Part shown: positions 20,151-30,763 of the stretch, piece by piece
Layout of the letters: the number at the start of each line of letters is the position of its first letter
How positions within the stretch are numbered: the first letter of the stretch is position 1
Assembly (NCBI GenBank): GCA_001305055.1
Contig: BBZX01000001.1
Location: 124,001 to 188,000 of the forward strand
Source: Clostridia bacterium UC5.1-1C12
Lineage (GTDB): Bacteria > Bacillota_I > Bacilli_A > Erysipelotrichales > Erysipelotrichaceae
DNA: 64,000 nucleotides
Direction: 5' to 3'
Made by a program: the position numbers and the translations under genes
The notes under the pieces: model-generated
Told to the model about the DNA's origin: nothing
Seen by the model: only the letters and a program-made list of their open reading frames with translations
Database searches by the model: none

Positions 20151-21450
20151 TTGAAAAATAAAATAATTCAATCAACAATTCTTTTAATCATCTTCTCAGT
20201 GATTGCTAAGGCACTGTCCTTTTTTGTAAGAATTTATCTGGCCCGGACGTTGAGTGCGGATGCGATGAATATCTATTCCCTTGCATCGCCTACGCTGGTT
20301 TTCATTATTACCATTGCCCAAATGGGAATTCCGGCCGCTTTATCAAAAGTGATCGCGCAGAGTAAATCCTCAGCCTCAGCTTTGATGACCAGCATCATCC
20401 TTTCACTTGTGAATAATAGTATTGTTATCACATTATTTATGCTGCTGATTCCTTTTTTAGCTCAGATCATTTTAAAGGATGCCCAGATAATTCCTGTCAT
20501 GAAAGCGATGCTGCCAATGATTCCGATGGTGACGCTGTCCGGCTTGCTGAAAGGTTATCTGCAGGGTAAGCAGGAACATGTCAGCGCCTGTGCTTCCCAG
20601 ATGTTTGAAGAAATCTTCCGCATTATTTATCTCTTGATCAGCTTTACCAACGCGCCGGTTATGACACCGGTAAGAATGGCTGAAATCGCGATGCTTAGCG
20701 TATTTGTCGGTGAATGCGGTTCTTCACTCTATATGTTTATCTTCTGCATGATTAAAAACAGCTGCTTTTCCGGTCAACGAATTGATCTTAAAGCTGAATA
20801 AAGCCAGCTTTGATGAGATTCTGCGGGTTTCGATCCCTATGACTTCCTCAAGATTAATCGGTTCACTGACCTTTTTCCTTGAACCGATGCTAATGGTGCT
20901 CAGTGTCAGCAATGCATCTTCGATCATTGCCACTTATGGTCAATTAAACGGCTATGTGCTGCCAATCTTAACGATGCCCTCATTCATCACTGTCACCTTA
21001 GCCAATACGCTGCTGCCCTCTTTTACGTATGAGACAAGTCATGGCAACCGTAAACGCGGCATGAAGATTTTCAACGTTATTTTCTGGATCTGTCTGCTGA
21101 TCGGTTTCAGCTGCTCAGCGGTTTCCTTCTTTTTTACCGATCAATGCCTGAATCTGTTTTATCACAATACATTAGGCTCCAACTATTTAAAATCATTGGC
21201 ATGGCCATTTGCATTTTATGCTTTGCAGCCTGTTTTATCCAGTATGCTGCACGCGTTTGGACAAAGTAAAAAGGCGATGATCGATACCCTGAGCGGGTCT
21301 GTCATTCGCCTCTTGATCATTACCTTTTTAACACCGGTATTAAATGAAACAGCGCTGCCGCTGGCATTGACGGCTTCGATGCTGATTACTACTTTTATGC
21401 ATGCAATCAGAGTTAGTTTTTACTTGTGGAAGGAGCCTTCTTCAGCATAA
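20151..21450 (+). CDS. SpoVB-like polysaccharide/lipid flippase (frame broken)
   Basis: A membrane protein of the MOP/MATE superfamily, polysaccharide-transport branch. About 12 hydrophobic helices run along some 433 residues. The opening IFSVIAKALSFFVRIYLAR and IAQMGIPAALSKVIAQ resemble stage V sporulation protein B. A frame break near 20775, in TTTT, separates the first 210 residues from the rest; removing one T restores the frame. The start is probably TTG 20151, since GGAG lies 8 bases upstream. It may move lipid-linked cell-wall precursors. The homologue does not prove that the organism sporulates. Confidence 0.85.
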
Positions 21451-22068
21451 AATAACCATTTTTCTGATAGAGACAGATAAAGCAATCTTCAATCTTATCA
21501 ATTCCGTTTGCCTTACAGAGCTTTAACAATTCGGCTTCATTAACCCCTAAGGAATCCATGACCTCATGATGCATAACGCCATCCTGAATCAAAGGGAAAG
21601 GATATTTCATATGATTGCAGTTGGCAGGCAGAACAGAAAGTGAACCGCTGTTTTCAAGAATCGCGAAAGCCACTTCTTCCGGGGTACCAATGTTCTTATC
21701 CCGCAATTGGGTCATTAAGTCATCAATACTGTAACGCTCCTTGCGCATCGCCTTTTGATTAATTACGCCATGATCAATCAAGATAACCGGCTTGCCGTCG
21801 ACAAAGTCGCGGACTTTTGAAAGCGCAAAAGTATCTGAGATAAAAGAATCTGCAGAAAGGCCAAGGTAAATAAAGGCACCAAGGCTTTAAAGATTGAATC
21901 ATCAGCTTCAGTAATAGATAATGCCAGTAATTCTGACATAACTAAATAGATAACGATATCAAATACACTTAATTCGCCGACTTCACGCTTGCCCATTAAG
22001 CGCAAGGCAAAAATAATAACAAAATAAAAGAAGAAACACTTCCAGATTAAGGTGAAATATTCGCTCAT
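21413..22068 (-). CDS. DUF421 membrane protein, YetF/YrbG-like (frame broken)
   Basis: An integral membrane protein with about three N-terminal helices, the landmark RLMGKREVGELSVFDIVIYL and a C-terminal soluble DUF421 domain (KPVILIDHGVINQKAMRKER). The frame breaks near 21840; joined, the protein is about 218 residues, the normal size. It is convergent with the spoVB-like gene and their 3' ends overlap by 38 bases. In Bacillus yrbG occupies the same neighbourhood. The function of the family is unclear. Confidence 0.85.
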
Positions 22069-22125
22069 AAACGTCCTCCCAGCATAAATTGATTTTTCTT
22101 TTCATATCCTACAATGAGGTGAATC

Positions 22126-22476
22126 ATGAAACAAAAAGCAATAACTATTTCAATTTCATTTGGCATCCTGCTTGGATCTACATTTTTATTATCGCTGATT
22201 TTTGCACTCTTATTCCATTTTGGCTTTTTTTCACCAAAAAGCATGAAGCTTACATCACTGATTCTAGGTTGTTTATGCTATCTTGGTGCCGGATCGGTAA
22301 TCGGTATCAAAATAAACCGCAAACCTTTCCTCTATGCATTATCGGCGGCGGTTGTTTTACTCATTATCTTACTGCTGATCAGTGAGAAGGCGTTCTTTCC
22401 GATTCTCGGCGTAATATTAAAGTGCTGCTGCTTGTGCATCGGCTGTATTTTGGGAATGATTATCAGTAACCGATAA
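22126..22476 (+). CDS. YrzE-like small membrane protein (TIGR04086-type)
   Basis: 116 residues with four predicted transmembrane helices ([67 protein letters not shown]). The GAGSVIGIK turn is typical of the small TIGR04086 family. It lies between the DUF421 gene and ruvB, the place of yrzE in Bacillus. GAGGTGA precedes the ATG. No function is known. Assignment is from topology and position. Confidence 0.7.
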   Translation: MKQKAITISISFGILLGSTFLLSLIFALLFHFGFFSPKSMKLTSLILGCLCYLGAGSVIGIKINRKPFLYALSAAVVLLIILLLISEKAFFPILGVILKCCCLCIGCILGMIISNR

Positions 22477-22478
22477 AG

Positions 22479-22519
22479 AAAAAAGATCTTTTTAGTCATC
22501 AAAACCAAAAGATCTTTTT
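22479..22519. terminator. Bidirectional terminator yrzE / ruvB
   Basis: Two copies of AAAAGATCTTTT (22481-22492 and 22507-22518), each palindromic, can pair into a stem with T runs in both directions, between convergent genes. Confidence 0.7.
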
Positions 22520-23504
22520 GATAGGAAATACCAAGATGTTCATAAGCCTTGGGTGTCGCGACACGGCCGCGCGGCGTACGGTTAATAAAACCGATCTGCA
22601 GCAAATACGGCTCATAGACATCCTCAAGCGTCATGGCTTCTTCACCAATCGAAGCGGCAATTGCCTCAAGGCCTACCGGACCGCCGCTGAAGCGTTCAAT
22701 GATGCCTCTAAGATACTGATGATCGACATGATCCAAGCCAAGATGATCAACCTTTAACCGATCCAGAGCCATGGCGGCAATCTTTTGATCGATGATGCCA
22801 TTATTCATCACCTGCGCAAAATCGCGGACCCGGCGGAACAGCCGATTAGCAATACGCGGTGTCCCACGGCTGCGGCGGGCTATTTCTAATACAGCTTGTT
22901 CATCAATAGCATTACCCATCACACGGCTTGTTCGCCGAACGATCTGTGAAAGATCCTCTAAATCATAAAACTGCAGCTGGGATACAATTCCAAAGCGGTC
23001 ACGCAGAGGAGCTGTCAAATCACCGGCACGCGTTGTTGCGCCGACTAAAGTAAAAGGCGGCAGATTTAAACGAATTGTACGCACAGTTGATTCTTTGCCT
23101 ACTACGATGTCGATGCAGAAATCCTCCATAGCCGGATAGAGAATTTCTTCTACTGCTTTCGGCAGTCGGTGGATCTCGTCAATAAATAGAACATCGCCTG
23201 GCTGAAGCGTTGACAGAATTGCCGCCAGATCACCGCCCTTTTCAATTGAAGGGCCGCTGGCCGTACGAATCTGTGTTCCCATTTCATTAGCCAAAATATA
23301 AGAAAGCGTTGTCTTGCCTAACCCCGGCGGACCATAAAGCAGAACATGATCCAAAGCCTCATTCCGCTGTAACGCCGCCTGAATAAATATCGTAAGATTC
23401 TGTTTCAAATCTTTTTGGCCGATATATTCATCCAGCGTTTTAGGCCGCAGTGACGCATCTTCATCAAAACTGCTTTCTTCAGCTGATACTAATCTTTCTT
23501 CCAT
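22492..23504 (-). CDS. ruvB: Holliday junction branch migration ATPase RuvB
   Basis: The hexameric motor that drives branch migration with RuvA. Walker A is [15 protein letters not shown], Walker B is VLFIDEIHR, sensor 1 is [18 protein letters not shown], and the C-terminal winged helix ends [20 protein letters not shown]. As written the frame runs 50 codons too far, through the terminator and into antisense yrzE. Adding one A to the run near 22515 gives a stop at 22492 and about 337 residues, the family length, so I place the end there. The start at 23504 lies 7 bases after the ruvA stop. Confidence 0.93.
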
Positions 23505-23511
23505 AAGTCTC

Positions 23512-24096
23512 TCACTTTCTATTAGCCAACAGATTCAGTGATAAACGAATTGCCTCATCACTGCCTGCATATTCCATGGCAGACACCTGTTTTAATACCT
23601 TATTGATCTCACTTTGTTTATAACCCAATGCCAACAAGGCATCATTCGCATCCTGCAAGCTGTCGCTGAGCACTTCTTTTTTACCGCCCGGTTCGCTTTC
23701 TGCAACAATTAATTTATTCTTCAGATCCAACACGATCTGCTGAGCAGTTTTAGCCCCAATGCCGGGCATTGATTTAAGATAAGCCACATCATTTTGTTCA
23801 ATGGCTTCAACCAATCTGGCCGCTGAACTGACACTGAGAATGTTAACCGCGGTTTTAGGGCCTAAACCCTTTACCTCAATCAATCTGAGAAACAGCTCAT
23901 ATTCCTCCCATTTAGCAAAACCAAACAACAGGATCGCATCTTCACGGACATGCTGATAAGTAAATAAGGTTACCTCACTGCCATACTGAAAACTTTGCGG
24001 ATTCGGTGTGAAAATCTGATACCCGATACCGTTGTTATCTAAAATTACATAGTCTTTTAAGGTTCTGAATACGATTCCTTTTACAAATGCTATCAT
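23512..24096 (-). CDS. ruvA: Holliday junction DNA helicase subunit RuvA
   Basis: Binds the four-way junction and loads RuvB. An N-terminal OB domain ([19 protein letters not shown]) is followed by the two helix-hairpin-helix units ([20 protein letters not shown] and [20 protein letters not shown]), then a linker and the C-terminal RuvB-binding domain ([19 protein letters not shown]). Intact, 194 residues, and cotranscribed with ruvB. Confidence 0.97.
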   Translation of the reverse strand: MIAFVKGIVFRTLKDYVILDNNGIGYQIFTPNPQSFQYGSEVTLFTYQHVREDAILLFGFAKWEEYELFLRLIEVKGLGPKTAVNILSVSSAARLVEAIEQNDVAYLKSMPGIGAKTAQQIVLDLKNKLIVAESEPGGKKEVLSDSLQDANDALLALGYKQSEINKVLKQVSAMEYAGSDEAIRLSLNLLANRK

Positions 24097-24155
24097 GCTA
24101 TCACCTGTCTTATTATATCATGAAACCAGATGCCTTTACAGCCTATCTTTGTCCC

Positions 24156-24179
24156 AAAATAAAAGGCGCATTTCACACC
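24156..24179 (-). terminator. Terminator after exoA-HAD operon
   Basis: GGTGTGAAATGCGCC followed by TTTTATTTT on the minus strand, immediately after the HAD gene stop. Confidence 0.7.
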
Positions 24180-24815
24180 TTATAGTAATTCTTTAAAGCT
24201 TTTAATAAACCTTGCTGCGTTTTCCTTCAATAAATGCCGGTCATCATGAGAGCTGGCGTCATAAACGCCAATAGTCTGCATTCCGGCTGCGGCCGCACTG
24301 CAGATGGCTGTATTCAAATCCTCATAGACAATGCACATGTTTGGCTCAGCGTTCATCAGTTCAGCGCATTGAGTAAAAAATGCCGGTTTGTCCTTGCCGA
24401 TGCCAAGCTCATGAGTGGTTATAATGCGCTCAAAATAATGCAGCACCTTCAGTCTTTTTAAAGCGGCTGACGCAAATTTGACATCACAGGAAGTCGCAAG
24501 AATCATTCGATCCTGCCGCTGATTAATGAGCTTTAAATAATCGGCCGCAAATGGTTTTAGCTGCAGTTCATACTCATAACTGTCCTTCGCCATCACCGCC
24601 CATTCAGCCATCATCACTTCCGGTGCTTTATTAATATGAAAGGTCTTGATAAAATAATCGGCACATTCACGATTGGTCATGTTCTTAATCACATCCAGCT
24701 GTTCGTCAGTATAAGCGATGTGATGCATTGCCAAATAACGATGGTCTATATCCCGCCACAAATGCATGGAATCAAGCAAGGTGCCATCCATATCAAAAAT
24801 ATGCAGAAAACTCAT
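24180..24815 (-). CDS. HAD-family hydrolase (phosphoglycolate phosphatase-like)
   Basis: A soluble phosphatase of HAD subfamily IA. Motif I is FDMDGTLLDSMHLW, motif II LATSCDVKF, motif III lysine in ELGIGKDKPAFF, and motif IV VYEDLNTAICSAAAAGM. A helical cap domain lies between motifs I and II. The 211 residues are typical. It overlaps the stop of the exonuclease III gene upstream by 4 bases, indicating coupled translation. The substrate cannot be read from the sequence. Confidence 0.88.
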   Translation of the reverse strand: MSFLHIFDMDGTLLDSMHLWRDIDHRYLAMHHIAYTDEQLDVIKNMTNRECADYFIKTFHINKAPEVMMAEWAVMAKDSYEYELQLKPFAADYLKLINQRQDRMILATSCDVKFASAALKRLKVLHYFERIITTHELGIGKDKPAFFTQCAELMNAEPNMCIVYEDLNTAICSAAAAGMQTIGVYDASSHDDRHLLKENAARFIKSFKELL

Positions 24816-25564
24816 AGATTAATTTCCAATTCAACGGGACAATGATCACTGCCGACAATATCAGTATGAATTTTCGCATCCTTGACAGCATCCTTTAAAC
24901 AATCTGAAATCACAAAATAATCAATTCGCCATCCGGCATTATTCTTACGCGCGTTGAATCGATAACTCCACCAAGAATACTCAACCTTATCAGGATAAAG
25001 ATAGCGATATGTATCAATGAAACCAGCCGCCAGCAATTCGCTGAATTTGTTTCTTTCCTGATCGGAGAAACCGGCATTCTGACGATTGCTTGATGGATTT
25101 TTCAAATCGATTTCCTGATGAGCAACATTTAGATCCCCACATAAAATGACCGGTTTATTATTTTCCAGCTGTTTTAAATAAACGCGGAAGGCATCTTCCC
25201 AAACCATGCGATAATCGAGACGGGCAAGCTTTTCCTTTGAGTTTGGCGTGTAACAGTCCACCAGATAGAATTTTTCATATTCGCAAGTAATCACCCTGCC
25301 CTCATGATCGTGTTCTTCAATTCCGATGCCATAGCTTACAGAAAGCGGCTCCTGCTTAGTAAAAACGATCGTTCCTGAATAACCTTTCTTTTCAGCACTA
25401 TTCATATAAATGTGATAACCGTCAGCCGCAAAATCATGCTGGCCCTCCTGCATTTTAGATTCCTGAATGGAAAAAATATCAGCATCCAACGCTTTCATCA
25501 CATCATAAAAACCCTTCGTTACACAGGCACGAAGCCCATTGACATTCCAACTAACTAATTTCAT
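24812..25564 (-). CDS. exoA: Exodeoxyribonuclease III (AP endonuclease)
   Basis: Cleaves DNA at abasic sites and trims 3' ends. Family motifs: KLVSWNVNGLRACV, DIFSIQESKMQ (catalytic Glu), YTPNSKEKLARLDYR, CGDLNVAHQEIDLKNP, SWWSYRF and the closing VGSDHCPVELEI. Intact, 250 residues, with GGAGG before the ATG. First gene of a two-gene unit with the HAD hydrolase. Confidence 0.96.
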   Translation of the reverse strand: MKLVSWNVNGLRACVTKGFYDVMKALDADIFSIQESKMQEGQHDFAADGYHIYMNSAEKKGYSGTIVFTKQEPLSVSYGIGIEEHDHEGRVITCEYEKFYLVDCYTPNSKEKLARLDYRMVWEDAFRVYLKQLENNKPVILCGDLNVAHQEIDLKNPSSNRQNAGFSDQERNKFSELLAAGFIDTYRYLYPDKVEYSWWSYRFNARKNNAGWRIDYFVISDCLKDAVKDAKIHTDIVGSDHCPVELEINL

Positions 25565-25755
25565 GACAAAACCTCCAAGTAATGATTTTATTATACTATA
25601 AAGTACAGCGAAATAGGTACTTAATGCTCTTTGATTTATAAGTTAAGAATGATTATTTTCTACATGTTATAGGTTCGTCATTAACACTATGCGTATAGAA
25701 TAAGCGATAAGCGTAGAATTATTTTTCTCATGATAATGCCTTCTCATCGACGATA

Positions 25756-27471
25756 CTAATCGATATCAAAATCATGATATAAATGATAGTCTTCTGCAAT
25801 ACCGAATTGATCAAGATAGATATAAATGATGGCTGAGCCATCAAAATCAGTAAGCCTATGCATAATTTTATCATAACGATAGCCGCTGATTGGCTCATCG
25901 CCTTGCTTAGATTTTTCAGTCTTAACAACATATGCCTGTGCATCATCTTCGTAAACTTTTAAATTAAATTTATCTTTTTGACTAGTACTTAAATAATATA
26001 ATTGTTCATTAACCTCTCTGGCAAGCATACCGCTGAGATTAAATTGAGGTATCGGCGTCCAATCATTATCTGAGACTTTATACACATTGATGATTGATTT
26101 ACTAGGATCAACGACCTGCGTTACATCCTGCTCATTTAATGCCTCTATGGATACTATCGAGTAGGTTCCATCAGCATGAGCTTTTAGTTTAATTTCAAGC
26201 TGTAATAAATCATCCTTAAAAACATTTAGAAGCTCATCAAGCTTACTGAGGGATAAGTTAATCTTTGAAGCATCAATTAAAGAGTAATCCTGCCGATAGA
26301 GAAAGCAGTCACTTCTGCCTTCATGAACATTATCTTTTATCTCAGTATAAGCCACTGATGCTTTAATTGTAACGATACCCTGGCTTTCCTGCTGATCATT
26401 GATATTCATGATCCAGCCTGTATAATCATTAGATACTGCATCGGCGGCATAAACATTGTACACATATAAATCTTCATTCTTCAAATATTGCCCGCTTACA
26501 AACCATTGCGGTGAATAGTACCATGAAGTAGATTCATTAAAGCTTGATTCACTGCCGAACAATTCACGATAAGCAGCCCTGAATTGCTCGCCGGTCATGA
26601 TAACAGAATTGTGAGGAATCGGTTCCGAAAGATAAATGACCTTTTCTTCATCCCCATCAAGATAATGAATTTCATCACTTTCAGCAATCAAATCTGGATT
26701 TATGACATGAAGAACAGGATAGTTTTTCATAATATAAATAAAAAGTTCAAAAGAGGATGCAGGCGGCATTGAAACACAGCCCAAAGTGACAATTGCATTC
26801 ATTGCCTTATCAAAAGTATCTAAATCCTCATAATTCATATCTATCTTCTGTGTATAAATCCTATCAGATTCCCACTCAGTCAGTTTAAATGCTTTGCAGC
26901 TGTCATAAATCGCTGGTGTATCAGCATTTGCCCAGATCCATTCCCCGGCTATTTCATTTGGCTTTGATTCAGCTTCAACATAGACAAAATCAAAATAAGA
27001 GTATAAGTTACAATCTGTGCTTAAATCAATCAGATAGTCTTTAGAATCATCATTAAACCGTACTACATGAGGTATATCAGCATAAAGCGTAAATTGTGAG
27101 ATTTCACGTACTTCATCAACAGCGCTTATGACAAAAAAGGAATCAGCTGCATCAAGATCCTCTATGGTTCTGCCGGGGCCAAAATAATTTAAATCAACGA
27201 TTGCCGGATCAATCAGATCAAAGAGTTCAGTGAGTTTATCGGCATTTTCAAATTCAACGCTATTCACAAGTCCGTGATTATAATGACTGAAACTAACTGA
27301 AGCGTATTCCTTATTCGCAAATTGCTGATAAAGCTCTGCTGTTCTTTGATCGGTGTCATTCTCAATCAATTGCATCAGTGAGCTGCCGTATTTCATGTCC
27401 GGCTGATTTTCTACCTTGGCACAGCCAATCAATAATAAGGATAAACATAGGATCATTTTTAATGTTTTCAT
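25756..27471 (-). CDS. Uncharacterised lipoprotein, tandem family member A
   Basis: A secreted lipoprotein of 571 residues: signal peptide MKTLKMILCLSLLLIGC with the lipobox cysteine at residue 17. I do not recognise the family. It shares diverged blocks with the next two genes: TDQRTAELYQQFANKEYASV near the start; GEQFRAAYRELFGSESSFNE and LYVYNVYAADAVSNDYTGW in the middle; LEIKLKAHADGTYSIVSI and PQFNLSGMLAREVNEQL near the end. It is acidic, rich in Asp, Glu and Tyr, with no transmembrane segment after the signal. The frame is intact. It is the last of three tandem paralogues and starts 8 bases after the second, so they form an operon. A surface binding or sensing role is possible but unsupported. 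Confidence 0.85.
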   Translation of the reverse strand: MKTLKMILCLSLLLIGCAKVENQPDMKYGSSLMQLIENDTDQRTAELYQQFANKEYASVSFSHYNHGLVNSVEFENADKLTELFDLIDPAIVDLNYFGPGRTIEDLDAADSFFVISAVDEVREISQFTLYADIPHVVRFNDDSKDYLIDLSTDCNLYSYFDFVYVEAESKPNEIAGEWIWANADTPAIYDSCKAFKLTEWESDRIYTQKIDMNYEDLDTFDKAMNAIVTLGCVSMPPASSFELFIYIMKNYPVLHVINPDLIAESDEIHYLDGDEEKVIYLSEPIPHNSVIMTGEQFRAAYRELFGSESSFNESTSWYYSPQWFVSGQYLKNEDLYVYNVYAADAVSNDYTGWIMNINDQQESQGIVTIKASVAYTEIKDNVHEGRSDCFLYRQDYSLIDASKINLSLSKLDELLNVFKDDLLQLEIKLKAHADGTYSIVSIEALNEQDVTQVVDPSKSIINVYKVSDNDWTPIPQFNLSGMLAREVNEQLYYLSTSQKDKFNLKVYEDDAQAYVVKTEKSKQGDEPISGYRYDKIMHRLTDFDGSAIIYIYLDQFGIAEDYHLYHDFDID

Positions 27472-27479
27472 ACTTCCCC

Positions 27480-28819
27480 CTAACGCACTTTACTATATTC
27501 AAGATATTCCTTAAACGTTTTTATACCAAGTACACTCCCCTGTTCATTATGAAGTTGTTTTGTTGTTAGATCATAGATATATTCATTCTTCACCATCAGC
27601 GCTTTGTTATTTGGGGTATTATAATCATTTTTCGAATAACATCGAAGAATTGCTTGTTGATCATTTATTTCAATTTCATAGCCAACATATTCTGATGAAT
27701 TTCTGATATAATTATTCACTGTGTAAGCAGCACTGCCGCTTAGATTGAACTGTGGAACAGCCTGCTTATAACTCGGCATTAAACATGAATCTTGTCCATC
27801 ACGATAAACCATAATAATCGGCTGAGATGGATCATTTAGCTCCACTCTTTCAAGAACTTCATTAAAAATCTTGGCTGACAGCAAAGCATACGTATCATCC
27901 TCACGATGCAGGATATGCAAAGTTATCTGTTTAAAAGCTTCCTTATTCGCAAGCACACATTCCCTCAACGATTCTTCATTACAATATTGCGTATCGGCAT
28001 GCGTGAGTCTTGAGCCATCCGCCTTGTAAATAACGGTATGTATTCCCGAATCCCAATCATTTTTCTCATTCAATTCCGTATCACTGTAAAACAGCAGGGC
28101 CGATACTACTATTTCATTACCTGTCTCATTCATTTCATCAATTAATAGATTATATCCAGAATATCCCGGCATTACGATACCTGCCGCAATGTGACTGTAA
28201 AAGTACATATCCGCATCATGAATATAACCATACGTTGTACCTAAATCTGTCAGTGACCAGCTATGTGATTTATCAAAGGGAGCGTCACAATTAAACAATT
28301 CAAAATAGCGATTGCGAAATACATCTCCCTTTATCAAATGGCTGTCAGCGCCAATTTCAATATCGGATTGAAAATTTTTTTCTTCGCCATTTTCTAGATA
28401 ACTGATATCAGTAATCATGTTATAGGAATTATCCGTAATTATATTATACGGCGTAGTCTTAAATATGAACTTAAACGTATTTTCCTCAGGCTGATTGGTA
28501 AATTCACCGGTATAGAAAAAACTATATATGGCGAGGTCAAAATTGCTTGGTTCATCACGCCAATAAAAACCTATAAAATCACGATAACAATCCTCATCGC
28601 TAAAATAATAAGCATTGTCTTCAGGCATCAGAATCGGTGAATGAATTGTTGCTCTTACTAAGTTAAATCCGAATATTCATTGATATCGGAATCCTTTTGA
28701 ATCCAGCGGCTGGCAATTTTCATGGTTAAGTCATGATTTTCACTTTTTCTTTGATTTGAATTAATTGATACTGAACAGCCGCCAATAAGCAGCGCAAGCA
28801 AAAGCAGCAGTTTCCGCAT
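27480..28819 (-). CDS. Uncharacterised lipoprotein, tandem family member B (frame broken)
   Basis: About 446 residues. The true start is ATG 28819 (MRKLLLLLALLIGGC, a clear lipobox) behind GGGGAG. The frame breaks near 28667, where adding one G in a GG run joins DSDINEYS to FNLVRATIHSP. It shares GDVFRNRYFELFNCDAPFDK, MYFYSHIAAGIVMPGYSGYN, LHILHREDDTYALLSAKIFN and PQFNLSGSAAYTVNNYI with its neighbours. Unlike A and C it lacks the N-terminal block of about 170 residues, so the mature protein begins near the second block. Function unknown. Confidence 0.8.
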
Positions 28820-28839
28820 GATAATCTCCCCTTATCGAT

Positions 28840-30602
28840 TTAGTAGTATTGCTTCCTAGCTAAAATTTTCTCTGCATTAATAAATGCCTGAGTCGTTTTA
28901 TCGTAAGTATAAGAATCCTTCACAAAATATAGATACTGATCCTTGAATGGTAATAAATAGCGGTCGATGGCCTTTACGGTTACTTGTTTATCATCGTTTT
29001 CGACTATGAAGCCGCGAACTGAAGAACTGCTGTCAGCAATTTCTTGATTAATCAGATAAGCATCCAACCCCGATATTGTAAACTGTGGCATCAAATATAA
29101 ATCACTTGGCAATATGCTGGCCATTGGTTTTTACAATTTCAATCATTGATTCATTCATGATATAAGGTTCAATCTGATTGAGGCACGACGCTGAGAGAAA
29201 AGCATAGCTGCCATCCTCTCGATGCAGTAATTTTACCTCCCATTGTAAAAAAAGGTCACGATGATTTAAAAAGAAAAATTTCTGAGCGGTAATCCTTCTG
29301 CCCACCCTAACTCTGCAATGCTTATCGGCTGCCAATCTTTATCATAAAGCTTGGCATAATTATCATTGCCAATCCAATCATAGTTTGTATAAAAATCAAG
29401 CAGCTTGACATTGACCATAGAATCATTTTCCAACACATCTTCAATCAGCAGATTCCAGCCGGTATATCCGCCTATGGCGCCCAAGCAATAGCATGCATAA
29501 TAATAGAGATCATGATCTGCGAAATAGCCATAACCATCACGGCCAAAAACACCGCTGTGATATGACTTTGATTCATCCCAATTGAACTCCTGATTGAATA
29601 ATTGACGATATGCGGATCGGAAAACTTCACCGTTCATCAAAATACTGTACCCGGCAATTGGCCGATCTAAAGATATTGTTTCTTCAACGCCATTGCGCAT
29701 AAAAGTTATTTCAGAAAGAGCTTCCACATCACCGCCGATGATGCGCTCTGATTCATGATTCAGGATAATATATCGAAATATTCCCTCATCAAAAGAAGGC
29801 GCGGACGACATTTCTCCGGTATAGAATAACATCGCTAAAATTCGATTAAGATCATTTGAGTTTTGACAATAAGCATCACCGAATGATTTTCTGATTAACC
29901 CCTCGGATAAGCTTAGATCCTCTTTGAATAGATATGCTGTTTTATCATATTCTGCTGTTATATCTGTTTCATCAATAAATTGTTGTTCATAATTATCAGC
30001 ATCAACAGCGTCTACATCAATCCCTAACTTCAGAAATTGAAAATAATTATACATCGGCTCATCCAATGCCGATTTGAAATGAATCTGATATTCATCCGTA
30101 TTATCCAATAATATCAGCATTGGGTCTGCTTCATTAAAAATATACTGACAATGAATATGCTGATTCATGCATTAGATGCGATAAGATCAATTTTTAAGTC
30201 ATTATCCTTTACCGTTTGTGATTCATTAAGGGTGATGATTTCACCATTTTTCAAAAGACTGAAAAATCGGGTGATTTGATTTGAATCAAAGCTTTGCACC
30301 TGTGTCTGCTGATTAGCAAAGACAGCCGTGAATACCGCGTTATCATAACGGCTTGAGACTATTTCATCAAACAAATCAGCCGCTCTTTGATCGCGTTCAT
30401 CATGAATTAACGCATCCATCATTGCTTTATAATCCGTTTTCTCACTATCCGCTGATGAAGCGGTAAAGGTTTCATTATTATTTTCAATTTCACTGTTTGT
30501 TGCGATTTCTTCCGGCAGCTTGTGACTTTCACTAATAGATGGGTCTTCGTATTTTGTACAGCCTGATAAGATTAGGCATAAAACGAGAAATAGTTTTTTC
30601 AT
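28840..30602 (-). CDS. Uncharacterised lipoprotein, tandem family member C (frame broken)
   Basis: About 587 residues, first of the three-gene array. The start is taken as ATG 30602 (MKKLFLVLCLILSGC, lipobox), 10 codons inside the longest frame. A Ser/Glu/Asn-rich spacer follows, then the N-terminal block (RDQRAADLFDEIVSSRYDNA), GEVFRSAYRQLFNQEFNWDE, LYYYACYCLGAIGGYTGWN, EVKLLHREDGSYAFLSASCL and PQFTISGLDAYLINQEI. Frames break near 30170, 29290 and 29110; the parts join in the same order as in A. The function is not recognised. It is 20 bases upstream of B. Confidence 0.8.
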
Positions 30603-30730
30603 AAAAATGCCCCTTTCTCCATGTACGCACATAGATTGTTTTAAATATTATCGTCAAGCCCAATAATCCTCTCTTTAATTATAATATACGATTTCTACCC
30701 AATATTTACAAGGAAAATTCCTTGATAATA

Positions 30731-30756
30731 AAAACTCCCCGCGTGTGCGGAGAGTT
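30731..30756 (-). terminator. Terminator after FMN-binding lipoprotein
   Basis: AACTCTCCGCACACGCGGGGAGTTTTTATT on the minus strand: 9-bp stem, ACAC loop, T run. Confidence 0.85.
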
Positions 30757-30763
30757 CCTGCTT

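Noticed and set aside
22332..22491. 50-residue C-terminal extension of RuvB
   Set aside because: It runs through the terminator and antisense to yrzE. Adding one A near 22515 gives a normal end at 22492, so the extension is an artefact of an indel.
30709..30724. Short palindrome CAAGGAAAATTCCTTG as operator of the lipoprotein array
   Set aside because: It lies more than 100 bases downstream of the array's start region, next to the terminator of the FMN lipoprotein on the minus strand, and 7-base arms are too weak to claim.
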